DNA of 64,000 nucleotides from Bidens hawaiensis (GCA_021521415.1 JAIQDT010005477.1:1-64000); one strand, 5' to 3'; counted from the stretch's first letter, positions 32,493-45,192 are shown. Notes: a model not told the origin generated them from the sequence alone. Made by a program: numbers and translations.

Positions 32493-34126
32493 TTTTGGAT
32501 AGACAGGAAAACCAACAGATTGATATACGGCGTATATGAAATCACTAAGGCTGACTATTTATATTTATACTCTTCAACAGATGCGGCGTATAAGTGTGAG
32601 ACTTATATGGCGCATAACTTATGTGGCGTATAAGTCTCAATACTTATACGTTGCATAAGTATTTCCTTGAAATATACTGACTTTTTGTCCAATTCACACC
32701 AATGTAATGTCCCAAGTACAAATTAATGTTCTTGTACATTATAAGAATAACTTAAGTAAGCTCAGTTAAAAAGACCTCTATTTTATTAAGTCCAACTTAA
32801 TGATCTTGAGTAAAACAGATAGACGTTTTGATCTTTTGATTTTGATAAAACTTGGCAAAATTTATTGTCCAATGAAACACCCAGAGAGATAGTTCACCCG
32901 CACATCAACAATCGAAAACTAAATAAGAAATAAAATCTTTTTGGTTTTTCAATAGAGACAACTATCAAAATGACTTTTACCAAATGAAAAAAATAAAAAA
33001 AAACTAGAAATCAATACTGAATTCACATATTTTTGTGAGTTTGAGCAGGGAATCATATTGACCAAATTTCCCTTCTATCACAGTTTTATTTTCAGCTTTT
33101 ATTCTGACTGGTGTTAAGTTAGTCATTGGTATTGTTATCCACCTAAACCTTTTAAACAAATGATTCAAGAATTTCTGTGATACGTTTAATTGATTCAGTT
33201 AAGCACAAAATATCAGGATTTATCAGTTCTAATCTTAATTCAGACCTAATTTGATTTTTACTTAGTCACTCCAACTTGACTTAAACCTTAGAATCAGAAG
33301 ATAAAAACACTTTTATTTTAAGCAAATCAGCAAATAATCCCCACTATAAGACATACCCCCCGTTATCAAGAAATACCCTAAGGTCCTTTACCATGGATGA
33401 GTATGCACAGTTTCATCTGTCGGCTTGCAAACGTTGTGTCGCTTATGATCCGTTTCTTAATGGTAATAAAACGCGAGCAAAGGGACAACGTGTGTCTAAC
33501 AGTGGATTTTGATTAAGTCAGTAATGAGTTTAGTACATAAGTACTCGTGCGATTAAGTTTAATGATTTATAAAGCAGCTTAATCTACGGGTTTGCTTATT
33601 AAAGCTTGTTTTAAATATTCAGCGAAATGAATACCCAGTTGATAAACCGCATAAAGACTCAATGGATCCAGGAACCTTAAAGCATCCCATCAATACAGGA
33701 TTTAAGGCTATAAGACCATACATTGTTGAAGCGTTAACCACTTACTGATAGCTATGTTTTAACATATTTAACCACTCATTCTGATTAAAAGGCTTGGGTA
33801 TGACCAGCTATTACATTTCTGCCATCATTATCAAGACTTTGGTTAGAAACTAACACCCCATCAATTTGGCAATTTAAGTTTATATCACTTACTTTCCATT
33901 ACTTGTTTAAAGGCCTACCAATGCACTAATACAGTTAAGCACACAGACTTTTATACCTACTTTTTACTGGACTTGGAACCAGATGATCAATGTACTATCA
34001 TCTTCGCTTTTTGCTTCAAAAACTCATTATCTTAGGAGCAACATTTTTTAATGTTTTTGTCATTTTTGAATTTTTACTGTTTTTGGCTTTTTCAAAATTT
34101 TCAATGTTTTTGGTTTTTCTTCGAAA
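32493..34126 (-). other. Non-coding region downstream of copia pol (possible 3' end of M)
   Basis: AT-rich with no frame of note. 32520-32660 has GCGGCGTATAAG-like words and an imperfect 20-bp inverted repeat around TATAAGTCTCA, similar in style to the LTR of M at 42.2 kb. No copy of the M LTR end was found, so the 3' LTR is lost or too diverged to recognise by eye. Confidence 0.4.
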
Positions 34127-34160
34127 TTTCTCCCCCTAAAATCAAAAATTGTATGAAAAA

Positions 34161-35800
34161 CTATTTACAAAAACAACTTTGACTGTGATGTTTGGGATCA
34201 TAAGGTATCCAAACCACTTGTAATCTCAGTAACCCCTTATCAACACCGCCCAAAACTTTTAAACCATTAAGTTTTAATAAGAATTGATATCGTGACTTAT
34301 CAAAAGCTTTGGTGAAAAGATCTGCTTTTTGTTCATCGGTGTGAATTTTGTCTACGGTAATCAACTTATTTTTGTAGCAATCTCGAATGAAGTGATGCCG
34401 TATCTCAATATGTTTAGTTTTAGAGTGGTTTACCGGATTCTTAGTTATTGATATAGCTGCATTGTTATCTACGAAGATAGGGTAGTAAGAAAATTCAAAC
34501 TGTAGTTCCGCATCTGTTGTTGTATCCAAAGAACCTGAGAACAGCAAATGGAGGCAGCTGCATACTCAGCTTCACAGGTAGACAACGAAACCGTGGTTTG
34601 TTTCTTGCATTGCCAGGTTACAAGACGCTTGCCAAAGAACTGACACCCTGCCGTTGTAGATTTGGCATTCAACTTACAGCTTCCATAATCTGAATCAGAA
34701 TAAGCCGTTAACACAAACTCATAGTCTTTTGGATACCAGAGACCGACTCCCGGACATCCCTTGAGATAGCGTAGAATTCTTTTGACGATCATGAGATGTG
34801 AAACCTTCAGATTTGACTGATATCGGGCACACAAACAGGTAACATACATGATGTCTGGCCGAGAAGCATCGGTATAAAGTTTGGTCAACCTTCTCCCCGT
34901 TGGGATCAGGACTAATACCATGATTCAATGGTAGTGGAGTACTAATTAACGATGCATCAGTCATGTTGAACTTCATCAATACGTCATTGACATACTTTGT
35001 CTGATGGATGAAAATACCATCTGACATCTATTCTACTTAAAGTCCAAGAAAGAATTTCAACTCCCCCATTGCACTCATCTCAAATTTCTTTTTCATGACT
35101 ACTTCATACTGCTTGCACAGAACATCGTTTGTCGATCCAAAAATTATATCATCGACATATATCTACACGATCAGTAGATGTCCATCAACAGATTTGGTGA
35201 AAAGTGTACAATTGACGGTTCCTCTGATAAACCCGTTGTCCAATAGATGCTGGGACAACGCCTCATACCAAGCTCTCGGGGCTTGATGGAGACCGTAAAG
35301 GGCTTTATCAAGGAGATACACATTGTCTTTGTGGATCGGATCGAAAAACCCCGGTGGTTGTCCCACGTAGACTTCTTCACTAATCTTCCCGTTAAGGAAT
35401 GCTGACTTCACATCCAATTGATAAACTTTGAAACCTTTCCAAGAAGCAAATGCTAGAAATATCCGAATAGCCTCTAGGCTTGCAACTGGTGCATAAATCT
35501 CGTTGTAGTCGATACCTTCTCTCTGATTAAATCCCAACACAACAAGTCTTGCCTTGTTTCTAAAAATGATTCCATTCTCATCCCTTTTGCATTTGAATAC
35601 CCATTTGGTGTTAATCTGCTTCTTGTCTTCAGGTAAGTCAACAATTTCTAGACCCCGAGCTTCTCAAACTGCATAAGCTCCTGTTGCCTGGCGTTGACCC
35701 AACTTTCTTCAGTTAGGGCCTCTTTATACGTTTTTGGCTCAACCTGAGAAATAAAACATTTAAATGAGAATTGATTTTGTAAAGGAGAAACCTTAGAATA
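34161..35800 (-). pseudogene. RT and RNase H of copia element M, broken
   Basis: RT begins about 35700 and includes NEIYAPVASLEAIRIFLA, YQLDVKSAFLNGKI and ALYGLHQAPRAWYE. An in-frame TAG at about 35164 stops it just before the catalytic IYVDD. RNase H follows (YSDSDYGSC, CEAEYAAAS about 34570, then DNNAAISITKNP and HIEIRHHFIR), with a frame break near 34540. The C-terminus LFTKAFDKSRYQFL lies just before the purine tract. Confidence 0.85.
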
Positions 35801-37498
35801 GAAACACTAGAGATTCTGATCAATTTGACTTCTTGTTTGCACCCCAACAATCAAATCTCCTATTACATTCTCATCGGGATGGTAGGATAACGTTCTAGGC
35901 ACCACCTCGGTAGGTACTGACACTTCAGGTTGAAGATTGTTCTCACACACTTCAGTAGCAACAGTGGATGGAGAAATAGCTTCGATAATCTCCTCATCTG
36001 ATTCACTGTCTTCATAAAAAACTGGATTAGATTCTGGAACATCATCAGATTGAACGTGGTTAGGTACGTTTTGAGGAATAGACACAGGTTTTTCAGGTAT
36101 AATCACTTGATTTTCCGACAATTATTGATTGTACAACATCGTCAAAGTTTCTTCCGAAAAATCTTCCTTAGGGAGTTTGAAACTCTCCCAAAGACTCTCA
36201 TAATCAAATAACCTACAATTGACATTTTGGACTTGAATGATCTTGTGGAGGCTAGGAATTTAAACACGTCTAAGTGGACTAGCATACCCCACAAAGAATC
36301 CTTCGATACATTTGGGACCAAATTTCCCACTTGGTTCAAGAACAATACACGTTGATTCAAACGGTTCAAGCCACTTAAGATTAGGTTTTCGACGATTTAG
36401 TAGCTCAAAACACGTCTTGCTGAATTTCTTGACTGTAAGTACCCAGTTCAATGTGTAACATGCTGCTGCTACTGCTTCTGACCAAAAATTAACTTGTAAT
36501 TATGAATTAGATAGCATGGTTTGAGCCGTCACAATCAAGGTACGATTCTTTCGTTCAGCAACCCCATTTTGTTGTGGTGTGTACGGAGCACTGAATTCAT
36601 GAAGAATCCCCCGGTCATTACAGTACTCAAGCGTTTTTTTGTTCTTGAATTCCGTCCCATTGTCACTTCTTATTCGACAGATCGGTAGATTATACAAATT
36701 TTCCAGTTTCTTGAATAAGATCTTAAGGGAATCATGTGTCTCATCCTTTGATTCCAAAAACATTACCCATGGAAATTTCGAGTAATCATCAGTAACCACA
36801 AGATAATAAAGCTCTCCTGTGATACTTTTGACATTCACTGGACCAAATAGATCCATATAAAGACGTTCAAAGGGTAAGTTGATGGAGTTGACAATTTTCC
36901 TTGGATGAGGTTTCTTTGTCTGTTTTCCCTTTTTAAAATCCAAACACTCTTCGCTTAATTGAAAATTTCTTAAATTCACTCCCTCGACCAAGTTCTTGTG
37001 AACCAGATGGTTCATCTTCCTCAAACTTATATGTCCCATCCTCCGATGCCAAAAAACGGATTCCCGTTTAGATGCTCTTGAGATGAAACATTGAGCAGAC
37101 CCTGAAGAAGTTGATGCGGTGTTCATATTCATGACATAAAGATCATTCACTCGTGGAGCATGCATAAGAATCCACTCTTCTGGAATTTTGAAACCCGGTT
37201 TCAAAATCAACACTCTCGATCAGTGAAATGTGAAGAGAAATGCTTATCACAAATCTTTGATATGCTAAGCAAATTATTCTCCAATTCTGAAATGTAGTTG
37301 ACGTTTTCGATAGTAACTTTCCCATTTGTTAATGTGCCCTCACCAACTATCTGTCCTCCTTGGTTTCTAGCAAAACCGACATACCCTCCTCTAATTGATT
37401 TAATATCATTCAGCAAGTAGAGAGTACCTGTCATGTGCCTAGAGGCTCCACTATCCATTATCCAACGAGAATCGTGGGATCTTGGAAGCCCCTGCACA
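35801..37498 (-). pseudogene. Protease and integrase of copia element M
   Basis: Protease is at 37497-37207 (WIMDSGASRHMTG, catalytic DSGA). A Gag-pre-integrase motif (WHRRMGHISL) and the integrase core follow at 37080-36500, with MDLFGP, SDNGTEF and NGVAERKN supplying the D, D and E residues. The integrase C-terminus continues in other frames to about 36142, and an acidic linker with VPTEVVPRTLSYHP precedes RT. Catalytic residues survive, but frame breaks separate domains. Confidence 0.85.
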
Positions 37499-39444
37499 TA
37501 CAGTTAACAGTTTAGTGAAACAAGGAAACCCAAGCCTTCTTGGTCTTTGGTTGTTTGAAGTTCTTGTATAACAACCTAACATCATCATAATCTGAATCAC
37601 CAGTTACTGAATCTTCACTAGTTTCTTGTGACTCATATTCAGTTGTTATTTTCTCAACAACCTTTGTTGGTTTAACAACAGTTTTTACCACCTAGTTTTG
37701 ATCTGCGGCTTGTCTTTTGTTATAAAACAATGTTTGAGTTGATTTTGAAGCATTTGATTTTAGAACTTCAGTTGTAAAACCTTTTCTCCATCAATTTTAA
37801 CTGACTCACCTTTTTGCAAGATCTTAACATTGTTAGGAACACTCATTGGTTTCTTCTCACACACAAACCTAGGCCAGGTTTTTTGCTAACAGTCTTTTGA
37901 GGTGGAATGTGATCATGTTTATATCGATTGGGACATGCATAAAACACGTGCCCAACTTCATTGCAATTAAGACAACGTCTCATATCAACAAACTTATTGA
38001 TTTGAGATGTAGTTTCAACCTGATCATGTTCTGCTTTCAATTGATAAAACTCTTTATTTGATTGATTTCTAAAGACAGCTTCTTTTTTAAATTCTGATGT
38101 TTTACCATACACAAACACAATCTTTTTCTCTTGAAGTGGTTTAAATCGATGAGATTGCTTGTTATAAAAACTTGTTTTTGCAAATCTTTTTGATTACCCA
38201 ACCCATTATTCTTAATCATTTCCTCGGTTAACACTGATTCTGCCACTTTTACACCAGTTGACATATCACACCCAGAACTTTCATTCTACCTGGTTTCAAC
38301 ACACTCAACATCAGCACACTTTGAGTTATCATGATGTGGAGTGCTAAGTTCCACATTTAGTGCCTTTTTGCAACTTTTTGGTTTCTTTGGAATATAAGCA
38401 TTCCACATCGGTGGAGGCACAGCATGATATTCTTCTTTTATATCTCATTCTCATTGTCCTTTTGTTTTGGGATAATGTGATCAAGAACATATGATGATGA
38501 AGCACAGCTCACTAATTTCAAATTCACCCTTTCCGTCTCAATCTTGAGTGTTTGAAGCTCAAGTTTGAGTTCTGCATTTTCATCTATGTGTCTGCTAATG
38601 GCAATTTGTTTGTCTTCAATCGTGTGTTTTAACATTGAAATGGTTTTATGATCCTGTAAAATCCTTTCCCATAAATTCTTTAAACACGATTGAAGTTTCA
38701 AATACGCCTCATTAACAACATTCAAATTAAACAGTGATTTGTCATAGTGTCTTTTTAACTCTTTAATTTCAAGAGTCTTAAAGTCACATTCATCACAAGG
38801 CAATTCACATTTTTCACAAAAATTAAGTTTAGAGTTACCTCATTTGCCATGAGTGCTTGATCGGTTGGTTCATCACTTGAAATTTCTGAATCTTCAACAG
38901 TGATGTCTTTCACACCCCCCCTTTAACGAACTTTTCCTCAACAGTAGCTGATTCCTCTGATTTGTTGACTTCAGTAATTTCCTCATCCTCTTCCACTCCA
39001 AAGTCAATCTTACCTTGAGGTACATCTTCTTCACAGAATCATCCTGCAAAACTTTTTATAATATCAGGAGGAAATAATGAAATAAGACAGTCAGATGGAA
39101 CCTCATGAATCTTATCATATGTTCGAGGAAGTTCTTCATTGGAAGTATCATGATCAACTTCTTGCACAACCTTGTTGATTTCTTCAGTCACATCCTTCAA
39201 CACATCGTCCAAGCCCTCATCATTGGCCACTTTATCATCAACCAAATCATCTACAATCTAATCAGACTCTTTAATCACAGTCTCAATCTCAACCTTATCC
39301 TCAACCTCACTCTCATCCATATCCTTTTGTTTATCTTCATCCACCACTTGAGCCACATTAGCTTGGAACACCGAGTTCCAATTGAAACCTTCATCGACTT
39401 AGGCTGTAGCTGCCTTTTGCTCTGAAGTTGATGCTTCTGTAGTT
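37499..39444 (-). pseudogene. Extended Gag spacer of M with coiled coil and second CCHC knuckle
   Basis: Minus-strand pieces encode an acidic region (39245-39039), a coiled-coil stretch rich in Leu, Lys and Glu (38803-38438, beginning MPCDECDFKTLEIKEL) and a second zinc knuckle CLNCNEVGHVFYAC at about 37970. It lies between the first knuckle (about 39560) and protease. Several frame breaks occur. A Gag this long with two separate knuckle modules is not typical of short copia elements. Confidence 0.65.
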
Positions 39445-40810
39445 TTATTTCCTTTTGATGATTCCCTCTAAACGGTGATATATTGCTTGCTTGTAATAAT
39501 CACGTCCAAAAGGATTTGCAGCATTATCTTCCACATTTTTGCTAGTGCATTCCCTTTTGGAATGTCCTTTCTCTTTGCAACGAAAACATCTCACTTTAGA
39601 CTTGTCAAATCCCAACTTTGATGTTGTACCGTCAAGCACATTCCTGCCAGTGATTTCTTTGAATCTTTGTGCTCTTCTTATCACACTCGCCATACACCAC
39701 CTTATGTCAATCATTTCCATCTCCTCTGAGTCGATCTGATCATAATCTTCTGTTTTCATATTGTAATTTCCAACGCGACCCGCAACCAAGCACTCGTAAG
39801 ATTCTAGAACAGATCCCAGAAATGCCATATGTTCCTTGATAGTGTCAGTGGTTATGTTTCCCGTATTCTTCAGGTTCACTGCTATGTTACACTGTATAAC
39901 ATCAAAATCTTGAGAAACTGGTATGGTTCCTGAGTAATTACTGCTATAACGTGGAGTAGTAGAAGTAGTAGGTACACTGGTAACAAATGCTTGACCAGTT
40001 TGTTCAACACAAAATGCAGTAGCAATCTTGGGATTTGAAGAAACACTCGATTGAGAATCCTTGTAATATAATCCCACATCTTGTGATATAGCTAAAGATT
40101 TCATCATTTGTTTCTTTCTAAGCTCCAGATCATGTGTTTCAAGCTTCTCGATAAAACTTGCAAGATTCAGACGGGCATAAGCAATGGGGTTTGATTGCTG
40201 AATCATGATAAAACCCCATTCTTCAGGTAATGCATCCGCAAGCTTATCAATGTACTCATGTTCTGGCTTGTCAATCTTCAGCCTCTTCATTTCATTTACC
40301 AGGTAGCAGTATCTCTCAAGTAATTGTGCGAATGATTCACCCCTTAATTGAGTAAATATATCGAATTCTTTCTTGAGTAGTGCTATTTTACTCTTCCTCA
40401 TGTCAGGATTTCCACGATCTTTGTTCAACAATGCATGCCATATTGAATAATAAGAACCGTTATGTTGTAATAGTTGAAAGATCTCGGCTTTAATTGCTTG
40501 TTGAAACAGATTTAATATTTTCTTCTCTTTCAAGAATAGAGACTTTTCTGCATCAGCAATTTGAGACAATATGTAATTTTCCCACTCTCATTCTTGGGAA
40601 TTATGTACTCTTCCTCAACTGTCGTCTATGTTTCGTAGTTCGAAGCTTGAACATACGTCTCAAACTTGTCGGCCCATGACGGATAGTCTTCCATTCTAAG
40701 AAGCTTAGGAGGTTTGTTGGCAGTCCCCATTTCATTTTCCAAGTTAATGTTTTGAAGTAGAGCAGACGGCTGTGACACGAACGCACTTAGGCTTTCCATC
40801 TTTAAAGTCA
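39445..40810 (-). pseudogene. Gag of copia element M
   Basis: It starts at an ATG near 40800 (MESLSAFVSQPS) and continues through NKPPKLLRMEDYPSWADKFE, a stop at about 40627 and a shift near 40590. A 374-residue frame (40569-39445) then holds the copia Gag domain (ALLNKDRGNPDMRKSKIALL, QLLERYCYLVNEMKRL) and a CCHC knuckle CFRCKEKGHSKREC, ending near NPFGRDYYKQAIYH. It forms the capsid when intact. Confidence 0.85.
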
Positions 40811-41159
40811 ATGGATATGTGTTATATAGTCAACGTATAAGTGGATGGTCAAAGTATATGATTATGGTCAACGTATAAGTGTTCACCTTATAACATATGC
40901 GGCGTATTAGCTGTACACTGTATATGTTATACGTGATCAACATATACAGAATAATGACATATACGGTGATCATCTTCATATTGGTAATATTGTAATCTGA
41001 AGGTAAAAATAATGTAGGAATTGGATGAATTTTGGTAGGGTTTGTCAAGGATAGGTAAGGAACAAGGTGTGAGAGTTTGGTGAACTTTTGACGGTTGAAT
41101 TGATAGATAGAGAGAAAAACCTTTAAAACTTGAAATGTTCAAGCTAGTAACGAGCCATA

Positions 41160-41172
41160 AAGCTCTGTACCA
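41160..41172 (-). promoter_or_regulatory. Primer site of copia element M
   Basis: The minus strand reads TGGTACAGAGCTT two bases from the LTR border at 41175, a variant of the usual TGGTATCAGAGC. The deletion-like change may weaken priming. Confidence 0.6.
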
Positions 41173-41329
41173 CTTGAAATGACCTGGAATCTTGATGTAG
41201 ATTACAATTAGGATCTCTAGATGTTACAGATTGAAACTCAATGTGCGAAATCCATCGAGAATGAACAAAACAAGTAAACATTAAGCATTTATTTCATTGA
41301 TAACTTCAATGATACAAGATATGACACTT

Positions 41330-42081
41330 AATTCACCCTTTAATTGAGTAAATATATCGAATTCTTTCTTGAGCAGTGCTATTTTACTCTTCCTCATGTC
41401 AGGATTGCCACGATATTTGTTCAACAATGCATGCCATATTGAATAACAAGAACCATTATGTTGCAATAGTCGAAAGATCTGGCTTTAATTGCTTGTTGAA
41501 ATAGATTTAACATTTTCTTCTCTTTCAAGAATAGAGAGTTTTCTGCATCAGCAATTTGAGACAATCTATAATTTTCCCCATTCTCATTCTTGGGAATTAT
41601 GTACTCTTCCTCAACTGTTGTCCATGTTTCGTAGTTCAAAGCTTGAACATACGTCTCAAACTTGTCGGCCCATGATGGATAGTCTTCCATTCTAAGAAGC
41701 TTAGGAGGTTTGTTGGCAGTCCCCATTTCATTTTCCAAGTTAATGTTTTGAAGTATTTAGCACAAAATTCAGTAGAAATCTTGGGATTTGAATAAACACT
41801 AGATTGAGAATCCTTGTAATATAATCCCACATCTTGTGATATGGCTGTAGATTTCATATTTTGTTTCTTTCAAAGCTCCAGATCATGAGCTTCAAGCTTC
41901 TCGATAAAGCTTGCAAGATTCAGACGGGCATAAGCAATGGGGTTTAATTGCTGAATCATGATAAAAGTACCCCATTCTTCAAGTAATGCATCCGCAAGCT
42001 TATCAATGTACTCATATTCTGGCCTGCCAATCTTCAGCCTCTTCATTTCATTTACCAGGTAGCAGTATCTCTCAATTAATA
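41330..42081 (-). repeat. Circularly permuted gag fragment of M
   Basis: 41330-41755 matches 40335-40757 and 41757-42075 matches 40003-40322. Together they cover one contiguous gag segment, but in swapped order, both on the minus strand. About 12 bases at the break (40323-40334) are missing. Divergence is a few percent. It has no coding value in this order. Confidence 0.8.
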
Positions 42082-42172
42082 TAACTTCAAAGATAAAAGA
42101 TATGACACTTTGGCTGATTTCTCTCTCTACTCTCTCACTCTAACATCTGCCAAAAGTCTAACTAATGACGCA

Positions 42173-42327
42173 TAAGTCCACTATTTATAGGACTCAACAT
42201 GAAAGACCATATGGGTGTATATGATATACGGCGCATATGTTATGCGCCGCATAACATATGCGTTCCATATGAGTTATGCGCTATTCAACATACACTTTCA
42301 TGTTGAGTCCTATAAATAGTGGACTTA
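42173..42327. repeat. Nested palindrome: 33-bp perfect arms with TATA boxes, 15-bp inner arms
   Basis: 42173-42205 and 42295-42327 are perfect reverse complements (33 of 33), each containing CTATTTATAGG or its complement, so a TATAAATAG box faces outward from both arms. Inside, 42232-42246 and 42248-42262 are perfect 15-bp arms (CGCATATGTTATGCG) with a one-base spacer. Confidence 0.95.
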
Positions 42328-42405
42328 TACATTAAAACACTTTTAGCCCTATACAATCATATCTAATACATCTAAGACCCTAGCAATAGACATTATGCTC
42401 TAACA

Positions 42406-43475
42406 CCCTTACTTGGTGTAATAGCAAAAAGAAGGACCTTGGGGCTGAGGTTGCCATGGCCTTGCCATGGGATGACCTCAAGAAGCTCATGTTAGTCAAG
42501 TTATGCCTGAAATATGAACTCCGGAAGTTGGAAAAAGAATTCTAGAAGTTGAAGCAAGAGGGAGGTAATAATACCACCTACAACGATCGGTTTCACGAAT
42601 TGAGCGTCCTCATCCCGCACATGGTCACTCCCTTGGAGCGTGCGATTGGCAAGTACATCACGGGTTTGCCGATGCAAATTCAAGATTTTGTCCTAAGTCG
42701 TGACCTGAAGGAACTTCATGAGGCCATTACCCTCACTGAAAACCACGTTAAGGCCGGGACCTTGATGCTAAAGAGTTCCAAAAGGCCTAACGACAACCCG
42801 CATCCGAGCCCGCTAAAGAATCCGAGCCTGAACCCTCGAAGCCCGGATCCTCCAAACATAACCACAACCACAACTCATCTCATTACCTCAATAACAAACG
42901 AAAGCCCAATTCATAAAACTATGTCTTAGCCCAATCACAAGCCCAACAAGCCCCTCCAACCAAGAAATCATACACCGGCCCTCACCCATATTGCAACACT
43001 TGCCAACGCCACCATCCTGCCCAATCCACTTGCCGAGTGTATACCAACTGCAACCGATTCGGCCACCTCACCCAATATTGTCGAGAGCCTATGAAAACGC
43101 AACTCAATTCCCCTATTCCCCAACCCATCACTCAATCATTTCCCCGACCATATGCCCTACCTTATGCTTCATCTCTCACAACTATACGAGCCTGCTATCA
43201 TTGCGGTAGTCCAAACCATCTTCGAAACACATGTCCAATACTCGTTTATCAAATTCAAACCTACCCAAGCCCAACCAATCAACTCCAAATATATCAAGCC
43301 CAAACTTTCCAACCCCAAGCAGATCAAGCCGACCAAGCCTAACTAATGCAAGCCCAACCCATCTAAGGTATTCAACCTCAACCAAACCTAGCCGAGCAAA
43401 CCCAAACGAATCAAGCCAATCAGGGCATGCTAGGACGTGTGTACTATACCAATGTCAACGAATTGCACCTTAGGA
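42406..43475 (+). pseudogene. gag of non-autonomous element H2, broken
   Basis: The Ty3-type Gag core begins in mid-domain (AMALPWDDLKKLM about 42455). It is stopped by TAG at 42544-42546 where relatives have Trp, and continues as GGNNTTYNDRFHELSVL and ITGLPMQIQDFVL. A shifted frame then gives a Cys-rich segment and CCHC knuckles (CYHCGSPNHLRNTC about 43195). The C-terminus is a Pro, Gln and Asn rich low-complexity run. No protease or RT follows. A close relative is at 60.6-61.3 kb. Confidence 0.75.
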
Positions 43476-44590
43476 ATCATGGAACCACTTCACACTAGTC
43501 CTTATGCCCAAAGACCTACCTACCCCAAAAAGGCAAACGTTGCAAACAACATATTTTTTATCCGTTCGCATTTATTACTTTTGTTTTTCTTTTTTTTTTC
43601 TTTTGAATAATGTCTTTTTGTACTCAAATTTTCAATATTATTAATGAAATTGTGTTTACATTTGATGTATCCATCTTCACTTACTCTCCTCACAAAGTAC
43701 AACACGCATTGCTTATATTTATTTTTAGAATTATAATTGTTCTCTCTTGATCAACTTAATTTTACTGCCTATGACTGGTGACCTCAAACGTAATCTTTAG
43801 GGGGAAACCAGGACCATGTGCATGGCTATGTATAGGAACCGTAATCTGGGCTGCCTATGACTGGTCACTTTCGAACCGGGGCTGTGCACTTGGTTAAGGC
43901 ATAGCTATCTAATAGGAGCCCTATGCATGCATTTTATTTTATTGATTTTATATTCTCATTTACTATTTACCATTATTTCAATATGAGCGTCACAAACTTA
44001 TACCCTCCCCGTAACGGCTAAACTTCCTCGGGAATATCACAACTAACAACATTGCGTTATTATTTACCTAATTTTATTAGTTTCTTGTGGTTATCATATG
44101 CTTATACAAATTTTAGCATCTCATGACCCCCAATGTTTCGTATATTCGACTTAGCTATTGTGTTGATTATTTTTGTTTACTATAACAAGAGTTTTTATTT
44201 TTGGTTTTAATACCCGACAACTTGTTACATATTTCAAACGTTCTATCTCAATATACATTAACTCTAAGAATTTTGACATTTAAGCTTGTTCAATCATTTT
44301 GGTATTGTACTAGTTATCTTGATATTTGCCTTCAAGGGTTTTATTTATTTTTCAATGGTCATTAAATTCTGTTTCGCCTTTATTCCGAATCTTATCTTGA
44401 TTTTCAAAAAGATTTTTTTAACGGGTATGTATGACTTTTTTTTAACCCACCCAACGGAACAAACCATGCGGACCACGCGACGAAATAAGTAATTATGAGT
44501 GCACGCATAATTACCGAAACCCTCGCATGGAAGTCATGGTGAGTACGTTGATGTGGGAACAACTAAGTACCGAGGGACTATAAGATAACG
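43476..44590 (+). other. Non-coding interior of H2
   Basis: It aligns along its length with 61380-62460 of element H (for example CTGCCTATGACTGG, TAGCTATCTAATAGGAGCC and the CACGTAATTA-like block near 44500). It holds no pol sequence. The last about 300 bases before the LTR seen in H are replaced here by repeat F. Confidence 0.7.
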
Positions 44591-45192
44591 GAAAAATTGT
44601 TTAAATCCTTAAGCTAGCCCGGTTTATTTTAATATAAGAAGAATATATATGTTTATTAGAACTCAATTTATATATAAATGTATATATAAATTATATCTTT
44701 GTATATATATATATATATGTATGTATTTATGTATTTGTATACAATATATATAGATGTCGGAAAAAGTCTGAAAAATAACGGCTCGGGGCTCGGTTTTGTT
44801 AAGAATAATATTTATTTAACCTTATAGATATATACTAATAATAATTTAACAAGAAAAGGGTCTATAGAAAAACAAAATACCAAAAACCGGGCCTGGGGGA
44901 CTAGAACCCGCGCCCCAGGCCGGTTCACTGATTTAACAAAGCAGGTGCTAGCCAACTGAGCCATGTCTTAACTTGGTTAACGGATGAAAATAGAAATATA
45001 TATACAACTAGTGCAGTTACCCTATTGTTTACATAAACACTAGTTCCCAAATCCCTTTAATTGATCACTAATTATTCGATCTTGACTAAAATCGATATAG
45101 GGTTATTGTTGGTTGATTAATAGCGAACAGAATGCCTTATGTAATTACAGAAATTGTTGATTGTTTAATGGAGAACGACGAAGTCAGGGCTC
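44591..45192 (-). repeat. Repeat F, minus copy, with tRNA-like segment
   Basis: Reverse complement of 29180-29629 plus 31342-31490, uninterrupted here. The tRNA-like part (about 44885-44972, minus) has the same A box; the B box is altered (GGTTCTAGTCC). It lies directly before the LTR start at 45194. Confidence 0.8.

Larger units (their letters stand above)
34127..42405 (-). mobile_element. Ty1/copia element M, decayed, minus
   Basis: Right to left: LTR 42405-41175, primer site, gag, long spacer, protease, integrase, RT, RNase H, then a purine tract (TTTAGGGGGAGAAA on the minus strand, 34127-34140). The protease-integrase-RT order is the copia order. Stops and frameshifts are scattered through all domains. 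The long Gag region with two knuckle modules and the long tail after pol recall large copia lineages such as SIRE, but I do not assign it. It abuts the gag of H2, so M inserted there or recombined with it. Confidence 0.8.
41175..42405 (-). repeat. 5' LTR of copia element M with internal insert and palindrome
   Basis: On the minus strand it begins TGTTAGAGCATAATG at 42405 and ends CATTTCA at 41175. It contains a large palindrome with TATA boxes (42173-42327), an inserted rearranged gag piece (41330-42081) between 28-bp imperfect direct repeats (41302-41329 and 42082-42110), and an AATAAA on the minus strand near 41290. Without the insert it would be about 0.45-0.5 kb. The second LTR was not found. 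Confidence 0.65.
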
